This document shows positions 15,529 to 21,985 of a stretch of 27,700 nucleotides of DNA, one piece after another. This DNA comes from Nitrospinota bacterium (lineage in GTDB: Bacteria > Nitrospinota > Nitrospinia > UBA9942): assembly GCA_016234205.1 (NCBI GenBank), contig JACRGN010000013.1, forward strand, positions 1 to 27,700. The letters are read 5' to 3'. The notes under the pieces were generated by a model. It was not told the DNA's origin. It saw only the letters and a list, made by a program, of their open reading frames with translations, and ran no database searches. A program made the translations under genes and the position numbers. Every line of letters begins with the position of its first letter. Within the stretch, counting starts at the first letter, position 1.

Positions 15529-16173
15529 TCAGCCATGAGCTATGAGCTTTTGAATCCTCTCTGAGACTTCTTCATATTTTTTTAATTTACCAACAAAGAT
15601 AGAATCTATCTTCCCTTCTTTATTGATAAAAATCGTAGTCGGAGTCGTTGTTACTCCATAGCTCCTTGCAATCTCCTGTTTCAAGTCAAATCCCGCCGGG
15701 AATTTGAGTTTATGCTTTTCTAAAAATTTAGAGAGGTCTATTTCATTATCCTGAATACCTATACCTATTAAGCTAACTCCGCTAAATTCTTCAGATGCCT
15801 GTTTCAGAAATTGTGCAGATGCATTGGAGCATGGGCACCAGTTTGCATAGAAAAACATTACCATCGGCTTCCCATCCGCACCTGAACCCTCATGGTGGTG
15901 GGCATGGTGAGGGGAAAAATTAAATGTTGTCCCGTCTACCAATTTTAGAGAAAAATTTGGGGCTTTATCTCCTACCTTGAGGGGTGTTATCGGGGGGGTA
16001 TAATTTAATATACCCCTTAAAACAAGGGCAACAGCAACAAGGATGATAATTTTGTTAATCTGAAATGATTCACTTATTGTTACCCCTCTTTCAATGGAGG
16101 TGTCCACTTTCTCCTCCAAGTCCTTCAGGCTGGTATGTTCCTTTAACTTTAGTTCCGCTCTTTCTAAGGGCAT
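15529..16173 (-). CDS. Membrane-anchored TlpA/redoxin-like protein with CPC motif and His-rich loop
   Basis: 214 residues. A charged N-terminus (1-38) and one TM helix (about 39-56) precede a periplasmic thioredoxin-like domain: VGDKAPNFSLKLVDG, an inserted HHAHHHE (89-95), VMFFYANWCPCSNASAQF (C113-P-C115), and YGVTTTPTTIFINKEG with the cis-Pro loop. The active site is CxC rather than CxxC, which usually gives more reducing, isomerase-like thiols or a metal site. The His cluster suggests metal binding. The ATG at 16173 has AAGGAAG upstream, yet it lies 83 bases inside the preceding cytochrome gene. Likely partner of the CcdA-like protein encoded next. Exact substrate unknown. Confidence 0.85.
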   Translation of the reverse strand: MPLERAELKLKEHTSLKDLEEKVDTSIERGVTISESFQINKIIILVAVALVLRGILNYTPPITPLKVGDKAPNFSLKLVDGTTFNFSPHHAHHHEGSGADGKPMVMFFYANWCPCSNASAQFLKQASEEFSGVSLIGIGIQDNEIDLSKFLEKHKLKFPAGFDLKQEIARSYGVTTTPTTIFINKEGKIDSIFVGKLKKYEEVSERIQKLIAHG

Positions 16174-16642
16174 ATTCTATCTTCCTTTTTTCTATTGGTG
16201 TATTAGAGAGGTCAATCAAGACCTTGTTATTACCAATCAGTTTTAGCAGGTCATCTTTTTTGAAATCTCCCTCCCAGTTTCCAACCCATGCATTCCATGT
16301 CTGAACAATAGCAGATGCCTGATAATCTGTAATATCTGAAAAATTCTTGTGAGGCTCCCTTGCCCTGTATTCTTCAAGGAATTTTCTCATATGAGGGACT
16401 ACTGTGATAAAGGGCGGGCCGCATCTGTGGCAATATTTTAAGATTCTTTCTGTGTCATGGCACTGCGTGCATTTCTCCATAGCTAAGTTTCTTGCATCAT
16501 CAGGGGAGTATTCTATATACCCCCTCGCCTTTATCTCATCGGTTATCTTTTTGCCGATACTATTGGGAACAGCTATCACCAGTGTAAACCCTGCAACGAT
16601 TACAACAAATATACTTATAAAAATTATAGTTTTCTTTTTCAT
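16091..16642 (-). CDS. Exported monoheme cytochrome c
   Basis: 183 residues. N-terminal signal or anchor at about 5-25. The heme motif is CTQCH (58-62) in NLAMEKCTQCHDTERI. A further C71-H-R-C74 pair (ILKYCHRCGPPF) follows within ten residues and is not a standard heme site. FITVVPHMRKFLEEY offers M85 as a possible axial ligand. First gene of the cytochrome/thiol cluster. Upstream is a purine-rich GGGGGGG run in the ribosome-site position. Its 3' end overlaps the TlpA-like gene by 83 bases in another frame, so the last 27 or so residues (from about KIEYALRKSG to SGHLH) share DNA with that gene's N-terminus. It may be a frameshifted extension. Confidence 0.85.
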   Translation of the reverse strand: MKKKTIIFISIFVVIVAGFTLVIAVPNSIGKKITDEIKARGYIEYSPDDARNLAMEKCTQCHDTERILKYCHRCGPPFITVVPHMRKFLEEYRAREPHKNFSDITDYQASAIVQTWNAWVGNWEGDFKKDDLLKLIGNNKVLIDLSNTPIEKRKIEYALRKSGTKVKGTYQPEGLGGESGHLH

Positions 16643-16729
16643 GTTATACCCCCCCTTTAAGCCTGACTTATTGTTTACTATAATAAGTATTATAACAGAA
16701 TGATACTAAAATTTAACAGATTATTTAGC

Positions 16730-16790
16730 TGATGCCCCTCCCCATTTAAGGAGAGGCAGCAACTTGTTGAGGGAAGGAGGGAAAAAGACT
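16730..16790. repeat. CCCCTCCCC-type dispersed repeat in divergent promoter region
   Basis: GATGCCCCTCCCCATTTAAG then GAGAGG and a GGGAAGGAGGGA tail. It resembles 11159-11177 and, more loosely, 268-331 and 21071-21118. It lies between the divergent cytochrome and NtrC-type genes. Confidence 0.45.
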
Positions 16791-16881
16791 AATTAGTTCA
16801 TCTAAATATTAAAACAAATGATTATTTGTTTTTATTCCCGAAAATGTTATTTTTTTAGTATATTAAAGATTAGCATAGATT

Positions 16882-16896
16882 TGGTATGTAGTTTGC
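16882..16896 (+). promoter_or_regulatory. Candidate sigma-54 promoter of the NtrC-type gene
   Basis: TGGTATGTAGTTTGC fits the -24/-12 layout (TGGCACG-N4-TTGC) with GG and GC exactly 10 nt apart; it differs from the consensus in the first half. The start codon is 26 bases downstream, leaving a very short leader that begins near the AGGAG ribosome site. It would mean autoregulation. Confidence 0.4.
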
Positions 16897-16921
16897 TCTA
16901 TATATTTAGGAGAAAAAATAG

Positions 16922-18358
16922 ATGGATGAGGATATGAATAAAATTATTATAATAGATGATGATGAGTCTATCTGTAAGACATTGGAGCTCCATCTAAAGA
17001 GAAACGGATATGATGTCAGTTTTGCACATACAGGCAGTGAGGGGATAAATATGGTAATTAAGGATGAACCCCAGATTGTCATACTTGATATAAGGCTTCC
17101 TGATACAGACGGGATTGAGGTTTTAAGGCAGCTTAAATCTATAGACAAGAATAAATATATAATCATGATTACAGCATTTCAGGATATGGAGACTACAATA
17201 AAGGCTATGCAGGAAGGGGCTTTTGAGTATATCCATAAGCCTATAAGCATAGATGAATTGGACAGGGCGGTAGATAATGCAGTTAGGAGTCTTAAGATAC
17301 TTACAGGAGAAAGGGAAGAGACCATAAAGATACCGAAGATGAATATTGGCGAGGGGAAGATAATCGGAAAGAGCAAGATTATGAAAGAGATATTCAAGAC
17401 AATCGGTGTCGTCTCTCAGAGCAGGACGACTGTATTGATTGAGGGGGAGAGCGGGACAGGAAAGGAGTTAATAGCGAAGGCTATACATTTTAACAGTCCT
17501 TATAAGGGGTATCCGTTTATATCCATTAATTGTTCTGCACTTGTAGAGACACTCCTTGAGAGCGAGCTTTTCGGTCATGAAAAGGGGGCGTTTACAGGGG
17601 CGTTGTACCGCAAAGATGGAAAATTTACACTTGCCAATAACGGGACGCTTTTTATGGATGAGATTGGAGAGATGAGTCTGAATCTTCAGACAAAACTTCT
17701 AAGAGTTCTGCAGGAGAGGGAGTTTGAGAGGGTGGGGGGGAAGGAGAAGATAAAGACAAATGTGAGGGTTATAACAGCCACGAATAAAAAACTTGATAAT
17801 CTGGTGAAACAGGGAAAGTTCAGGGAAGACCTTTATTACAGGCTGAAGGTGGTAACTATTGATGTCCCCCCGTTGAGGGAGAGAAAGGAAGATATACCGC
17901 TGCTTGTTGAATATATGATTAACAAAGTGAATAATGACCTTAGTAGAAATGTGAGGAAAATATCCAATAAGGCACTTGAACTTTTAGTGAATAATCCGTG
18001 GGTTGGAAATGTCAGGGAGCTTGAAAATGTAATTACAAGGGCTATTCTTCTTTCAAGAGAGGATAGGCTCGGCGAAGAGCATTTTACCCTGTTTTTAAAG
18101 GGTGATGCAGGTAAACTGTCAGAACAAAAATTGGTTTTAGAGGCTAATGGAAGACGTGGATATGAAGTAAGGGTTGATTCGTTGAATGATATTGAGAAGC
18201 TCCACATAGCGAAGGTGTTGAATTTCACAAACTGGCATAAGGGAAAGGCTTGTGAAATTCTTGGAATAACAAGGCCAAGATTGGAGAGGAAGATAAGAAA
18301 ATACGATATTAAATCAGCGGAAAAAATATCAGAAAACATATTAGAAAAAATAACTTAG
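16922..18358 (+). CDS. NtrC-family sigma-54-dependent response regulator
   Basis: 478 residues in three domains. The receiver (about 5-120) has acidic D12-D14, phospho-acceptor D56 (VILDIRLPD), T84 and K106 (HKP). The AAA+ sigma-54 activation domain (about 145-375) has Walker A GESGTGKE (175-182), the sigma-54 contact loop GAFTGA (222-227), Walker B LFMDEIGE (243-250) and the R-finger region FREDLYYRL. The Fis-type helix-turn-helix is near the C-terminus (about 425-468, ACEILGITRPRLERKI). AGGAG lies upstream of the ATG at 16922. No histidine kinase is encoded in the window, so it is an orphan here. Its position between two cytochrome loci makes them candidate targets. Confidence 0.96.
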   Translation: MDEDMNKIIIIDDDESICKTLELHLKRNGYDVSFAHTGSEGINMVIKDEPQIVILDIRLPDTDGIEVLRQLKSIDKNKYIIMITAFQDMETTIKAMQEGAFEYIHKPISIDELDRAVDNAVRSLKILTGEREETIKIPKMNIGEGKIIGKSKIMKEIFKTIGVVSQSRTTVLIEGESGTGKELIAKAIHFNSPYKGYPFISINCSALVETLLESELFGHEKGAFTGALYRKDGKFTLANNGTLFMDEIGEMSLNLQTKLLRVLQEREFERVGGKEKIKTNVRVITATNKKLDNLVKQGKFREDLYYRLKVVTIDVPPLRERKEDIPLLVEYMINKVNNDLSRNVRKISNKALELLVNNPWVGNVRELENVITRAILLSREDRLGEEHFTLFLKGDAGKLSEQKLVLEANGRRGYEVRVDSLNDIEKLHIAKVLNFTNWHKGKACEILGITRPRLERKIRKYDIKSAEKISENILEKIT

Positions 18359-18773
18359 AAAAAATAACTTGACTTTTATTTTGAGTCTGTATAGTATTAG
18401 CACTCATTGGCAGGGTTAGAAAATTTTGGTAATAACCAAATTTCTAAAGGTTAAGTAGATTTAAAGTGGCATCAAAATATTAAACATTTCGTTTAAATGA
18501 AATATAGCATATAAACAAAATGTTCAAATAAAAAGATGCCCTGTTGCTCTGAAATAAGTATATGGTTGATTTTTCAAATAGAAAAATGGCTTTAATATTA
18601 AGTATTGTGGTATAGGGATTGCAGTTATTCTTTTTGTTAAATTATACAATAATAAGGTTGTCATACTAAAAATTCAAATTAGAAAGGAGGTGAATGTTGG
18701 CTAGTTAGTTGTTAAATGAGGATGTTTTAGTTAATTAGGTTGGGGGAAATTATTTGAGAGGAGGATAAAAAAT
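18359..18773 (+). other. Long AT-rich leader/promoter region before cytochrome gene
   Basis: 415 bases without a convincing gene. TTGACT and TATAGT near 18370-18397 are 15 apart, a mediocre promoter. A weak inverted repeat, AACATTT...AAATGTT, lies near 18480-18525. The 16S-complementary leader element is at 18682-18702. Short open frames here (for example 17 codons from an ATG near 18560) lack ribosome sites. No terminator of the NtrC-type gene is obvious. Confidence 0.5.
18682..18708 (+). promoter_or_regulatory. Leader element with 16S-complementary sequence (second copy)
   Basis: TAGAAAGGAGGTGA, from one base before this start, pairs perfectly with the expected 3' tail of 16S rRNA. It lies 92 nt ahead of the start codon at 18774, while a separate GAGAGGAGG serves that start. 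It is followed by ATGTTGGCTAGTTAG, a possible micro-ORF. It matches the block at 6003-6024 in sequence and distance. Confidence 0.5.
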
Positions 18774-19871
18774 ATGGGCAAAGGAAAATGGATAGTGTTG
18801 TTAATAGCTATTTTTACAATCAGCGTCTCTGTGGAAACTTCTATCTCCACAAAGGCATTTGCAGCAAAAATATCTAAGGAAGAGTTGGAAAAGGCTAAAA
18901 AAGAGGGAGATACAGCAGACCTGGAGAAGGCAAGAGAGGGATATGGTAGAGAGGCTGCTGAAGGTAATGTGGAGTCTCAGGAGTATAAAACTGGTGTAAA
19001 GGGTTCTGGTAAGTCTGCTTATGGTGTTGTTGGTTTTGATTATCTTACCGGTGTTGGAAAGCAGGGGTCAACTGTTGAAGGAACAGAACAGGCAAAGAAT
19101 AACCCACTGGTAAAACAGATTAATAATAGATGGGAAACAAAATGGAAGGCAAAGGGTGCAGGTGATAGTAAATCCGGCTGGGCAAAAGAGACAGGTGTTA
19201 CAGAGGCATGGAATAGGAAGTTTGAGGGAGCATCAAAATTGGGTGGTGATTATAACGCATGGGCAAATCAATGGAACAGTCCGACAAGACCGGAAACAGC
19301 AACAGGAGAGACACTTGTAAACGGTGCTGACCCTGCACAGGGTGCGCACTGGTTCAGTTTCTATTGTGTGCATTGTCACGGCTGGAATGGAAAGGGTGAT
19401 GGTCCTACAGCAGCAGTGTTAGACCCGAGGCCAAGAAACCAGACAAATGGAAAATATATGAACCATATCACCAATACTGAGATTTTTGCAGTTATAAAAG
19501 GCGGAGGACCTGCAAGAAATCTTTCAGAGGCAATGCCGGCATGGGGCAATGTTCTGCAGGATCAGGATATCTGGAATGTAGTTGCATTCATGCGTGCCAT
19601 TGCAAAACCTGGATTTGATGCAAAATCAGAAGAGGGTAAGGTTACAGCAGCCAATGCAAAGGATAGCTCTGAATTTAAAGACCTGAATGAACAGCTTGAG
19701 CTTGAAGGCACAATGGGTGGAAGAGGCTCTGGAATGACTGGCGGATATGATTCTCCTGGTGGGGGCAGGGCAGCGAGTAAGCTCGTAGGTGTAAAGACAA
19801 AGAGCAGTGCAAAGGATGCCTCAGCGGCAACTGGAGACGATGAGTTAGAGCATAGAACATCTGTGAAGTAA
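18774..19871 (+). CDS. Monoheme cytochrome c with Trp-rich N-terminal extension
   Basis: 365 residues. The signal peptide (1-30) ends KAFA. Residues 31-185 are low-complexity and charged, first helix-forming (KEELEKAKKEG) and then a Gly/Lys/Asn stretch with six Trp at 120, 124, 136, 146, 163 and 167. The class I cytochrome domain (about 185-290) has CVHCH (198-202) and M254 in SEAMPAW. The C-terminus is Gly/Ser/Lys-rich (GGRGSGMTGGYDS). The heme domain is like the 6093 cytochrome. GAGAGGAGG precedes the ATG. The gene stands alone: a long leader upstream and two terminators downstream suggest strong monocistronic expression. Role in electron transfer; partner unknown. Extra segments could serve docking or surface attachment. 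Confidence 0.9.
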   Translation: MGKGKWIVLLIAIFTISVSVETSISTKAFAAKISKEELEKAKKEGDTADLEKAREGYGREAAEGNVESQEYKTGVKGSGKSAYGVVGFDYLTGVGKQGSTVEGTEQAKNNPLVKQINNRWETKWKAKGAGDSKSGWAKETGVTEAWNRKFEGASKLGGDYNAWANQWNSPTRPETATGETLVNGADPAQGAHWFSFYCVHCHGWNGKGDGPTAAVLDPRPRNQTNGKYMNHITNTEIFAVIKGGGPARNLSEAMPAWGNVLQDQDIWNVVAFMRAIAKPGFDAKSEEGKVTAANAKDSSEFKDLNEQLELEGTMGGRGSGMTGGYDSPGGGRAASKLVGVKTKSSAKDASAATGDDELEHRTSVK

Positions 19872-19892
19872 TAAGTTTGAATTAAATAAAGT

Positions 19893-19942
19893 AACGACCA
19901 TCTGAATGCATAAAAGAGTTCAGGTGGTCGTTCTTTTTGTTT
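19893..19942 (+). terminator. Rho-independent terminator after the Trp-rich cytochrome gene
   Basis: Stem AACGACCATCTGAA (19893-19906) pairs with TTCAGGTGGTCGTT (19919-19932), 14 bp with one G-T wobble, loop of 12, followed by CTTTTTGTTT. Confidence 0.92.
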
Positions 19943-19984
19943 GTACCTATTGACATAAGTTAAGAATATATATTATAGTGAATC

Positions 19985-20014
19985 AAATACCCAGTTTATG
20001 GGTATTTTTTATTT
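19985..20014 (+). terminator. Second hairpin terminator
   Basis: AAATACCCA (19985-19993) pairs with TGGGTATTT (19999-20007) around a 5-base loop, then a T-rich tail. It backs up the previous terminator or ends a very short transcript. Confidence 0.75.
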
Positions 20015-20039
20015 ATGCATAGGAAATTATAAAAAATTT

Positions 20040-20101
20040 ACCACTGAAGGCACAGAAAAAACCAGTTAAAAATAAATCTTTTAATTCAGTGTCTTCAGTG
20101 G
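20040..20101. repeat. Hairpin repeat in front of the GldA-like gene
   Basis: CCACTGAAGGCACAG (20041 on) is inverted as TCAGTGTCTTCAGTGG (to 20101). It resembles the CACAGA repeats at 12560 and 25053. It ends 23 bases before the ABC ATPase start, which has no Shine-Dalgarno. Confidence 0.6.
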
Positions 20102-20124
20102 TTTAATCAGGTTTTTGTTCTTAT

Positions 20125-21069
20125 ATGATAGAAGTAGAAAATCTTACAAAAAAATATGGCAATGCGAGGGGAATTAATGATGTCACCTTTACTGTAGAGA
20201 AGGGTGAAATCCTTGGATTCCTTGGTCCTAATGGTGCCGGTAAGACAACCACCATGAGGATTATTACATGTTTTATGCCTGCCACAAGCGGAAAGGCAAG
20301 GGTCGCGGGTTTTGATGTCTTTGAGGATTCCCTTGAGGTTAGAAAAAGGATCGGTTATCTTCCTGAGAGTGTCCCCCTTTACACCGACATGCAGGTGCCT
20401 GTTTATCTTGAGTTTGTGGGAGGACTTAAGGGTGTTGACAGGAGGGAAATAAAAAGCAGGGTAGGACAGGTAATGGATGACTGCGGATTAAATGGAGTGG
20501 CAAAGAAATTTATTGGCGAGCTTTCCAAGGGTTACAGACAGAGGGTTGGATTGGCACAGGCACTTATAAATGATCCGGAGGTTCTGATTCTTGATGAGCC
20601 GACTATTGGATTGGACCCAAAGCAGATTATAGAAATCAGGAGTCTTATAAAGGGACTTGGCGGCAGAAGAACTGTCATATTAAGCACACATATACTGCCT
20701 GAAGTTAGTATGACCTGTCAGAGGGTCATAATAATAAATGAAGGAAGGTTGGTAGCAGTAGATACACCGCAAAATCTTACTGCCCAGCTTCAGAGGTCAC
20801 AGCAGTTTATAGTTAGGATTGGCGGTCCGGAAAAAGAGGTCTTATCGGAGGTGGGAAAAATAAATACTGTATCAAGGGTTGCAGTTAAAGAGAGCGGGGC
20901 AGACGGGATTAATTCCTATCTGGTAGAATTTAAGAAAGATTCAGATGGCGGTAAAGACATAGCTCCTGTCATCGTCAGAAAAAATTGGGCATTATACGAG
21001 ATGCGTCCTATAGGGATGAGTCTTGAGGATATATTTATTAAGCTTGTAACAGAGGAAAAAATACATTAA
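20125..21069 (+). CDS. GldA-like ABC transporter ATP-binding protein
   Basis: 314 residues. A standard ABC ATPase has Walker A GPNGAGKTT (34-42), the Q-loop replaced by the YLPES segment near 78-82, signature LSKGY (133-137), Walker B LILDEP (154-159), D-loop GLDP and switch His (STHILPE). A C-terminal extension (about 225-314) ends SLEDIFIKLVTEEK, typical of ABC-2 ATPases such as GldA, NatA and CcmA-type drug/polysaccharide exporters. Followed by a GldF-like permease and a GldG-like protein, the order seen in the gliding-associated gldA/gldFG systems and in non-gliding bacteria of unknown function. The ATG at 20125 lacks a Shine-Dalgarno; a hairpin repeat precedes it. Confidence 0.92.
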   Translation: MIEVENLTKKYGNARGINDVTFTVEKGEILGFLGPNGAGKTTTMRIITCFMPATSGKARVAGFDVFEDSLEVRKRIGYLPESVPLYTDMQVPVYLEFVGGLKGVDRREIKSRVGQVMDDCGLNGVAKKFIGELSKGYRQRVGLAQALINDPEVLILDEPTIGLDPKQIIEIRSLIKGLGGRRTVILSTHILPEVSMTCQRVIIINEGRLVAVDTPQNLTAQLQRSQQFIVRIGGPEKEVLSEVGKINTVSRVAVKESGADGINSYLVEFKKDSDGGKDIAPVIVRKNWALYEMRPIGMSLEDIFIKLVTEEKIH

Positions 21070-21070
21070 A

Positions 21071-21125
21071 CCCCTCACCCTCCCCTCTCCCCTTATGGGA
21101 GAGGATTAAGGTGAGGGGCATTTTT
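21071..21125 (+). terminator. GC-rich hairpin with T-tract between GldA- and GldF-like genes
   Basis: CCCCTCAC (21071-21078) pairs with GTGAGGGG (21111-21118), with an inner CTCTCC/GGGAGAG stem and then CATTTTT. It looks like a terminator or a dispersed repeat inside an operon. The GAGGGG of the right arm is the only candidate ribosome site for the next gene and would be hidden in the stem. Confidence 0.55.
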
Positions 21126-21127
21126 AT

Positions 21128-21910
21128 ATGAAAAATTTTTTTCTTATATTTCAAAAAGAACTCAGGTCTTATTTTAATTCACCAATCGCCTTTGTCGTTA
21201 TCACCATATTTCTTATAATTTCAGGGTATTTTTTCTATAATATATTTGCCACCTTCAGCACTATAAGTTTTCAGGCGATGACTAACGCCATATTAGCCCG
21301 CCAGTATGGACAGTTGAATATAACGGAAATGGTTGTCAGGCCCTTTTTTGCAAATATAAGCCTCTTCATGCTCATAATGCTGCCAATGCTTACAATGAGG
21401 ATATTTTCCGAAGAGAAGAAGAGCGGAACGATAGAACTCCTGCTGACATACCCTGTAAAAGACTCTGAGGTTATACTCGGTAAATTTGCAGGTTGCATGG
21501 GGATATTTACTATAATGATTCTCCTTACCCTGCCATGTATGTTTCTCATAGAATTGTTTGGCGAGCCTGAGCTGGGTGTTGTTGTAAGCGGATATGTGGG
21601 ACTATTCTGTATGGGGGCGGCCTTTATTTCCCTGGGAATATTTGCATCCTCCGTCACAGAGAATCAGATTGTTGCTGCTGTTGTATCATTTGGTTTCCTG
21701 CTTATATTTTTCATGATGGGCTATTCAGCGGGTTTTGCCAGCGAATCTATAGGAGATGTTTTGAAATATCTGTCTTTCATGCCTCATATGTATAATAGTT
21801 TTGCAAAAGGAGTTCTTGACACAGAAGATATCATGTATTATATGCTATTCACCCTCTTTTGTATTTTCTTAAACATGAGGTCATTGGAATCAAAGAGGTG
21901 GAGAGGATAA
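21128..21910 (+). CDS. GldF-like ABC-2 permease
   Basis: 260 residues with six predicted TM helices. Near the start it reads IFQKELRSYFNSPIAFVVI, and the first loop has MLPMLTMRIFSEEKKSGTIELLLTYPV, the hallmark of ABC-2 permeases of the GldF/NosY type. C-terminal RSLESKRWRG. It forms the membrane channel for the ATPase just upstream and would work with the GldG-like protein downstream. The cargo is unknown outside Bacteroidota. The ATG at 21128 lies in a repeat-derived context (GAGGGG hairpin, T-tract). Confidence 0.9.
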   Translation: MKNFFLIFQKELRSYFNSPIAFVVITIFLIISGYFFYNIFATFSTISFQAMTNAILARQYGQLNITEMVVRPFFANISLFMLIMLPMLTMRIFSEEKKSGTIELLLTYPVKDSEVILGKFAGCMGIFTIMILLTLPCMFLIELFGEPELGVVVSGYVGLFCMGAAFISLGIFASSVTENQIVAAVVSFGFLLIFFMMGYSAGFASESIGDVLKYLSFMPHMYNSFAKGVLDTEDIMYYMLFTLFCIFLNMRSLESKRWRG

Positions 21911-21920
21911 ACTGAATAAT

Positions 21921-21979
21921 AGGTTAAGGTCAAGGTTAAGAAAATCTCAATCTCAACCTCAACCTCAACCTCAACCTGA
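21921..21979. repeat. Hexanucleotide repeat block before the GldG-like gene
   Basis: AGGTTAAGGTCAAGGTTAAG is followed by four or more CTCAAC units (21951 on). Related to the GGTTAA block at 13979-14033. It fills the gap and leaves the next start without a Shine-Dalgarno. Confidence 0.7.
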
Positions 21980-21985
21980 ACTATT

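Noticed and set aside
17836..18339. 167-codon minus-strand open frame
   Set aside because: Antisense to the AAA+ and helix-turn-helix part of the NtrC-type gene; low-complexity Ser/Leu translation typical of a shadow frame.
18398..18425. TTAGCACTC, the left half of a CIRCE heat-shock operator
   Set aside because: Nine bases later the sequence is GTTAGAAAA, not GAGTGCTAA, so the palindrome is missing.
19950..19978. TTGACA with TTATAG as a promoter for the GldA-like gene
   Set aside because: The predicted start would lie on the terminator hairpin at 19985-20014, so a transcript would stop at once.
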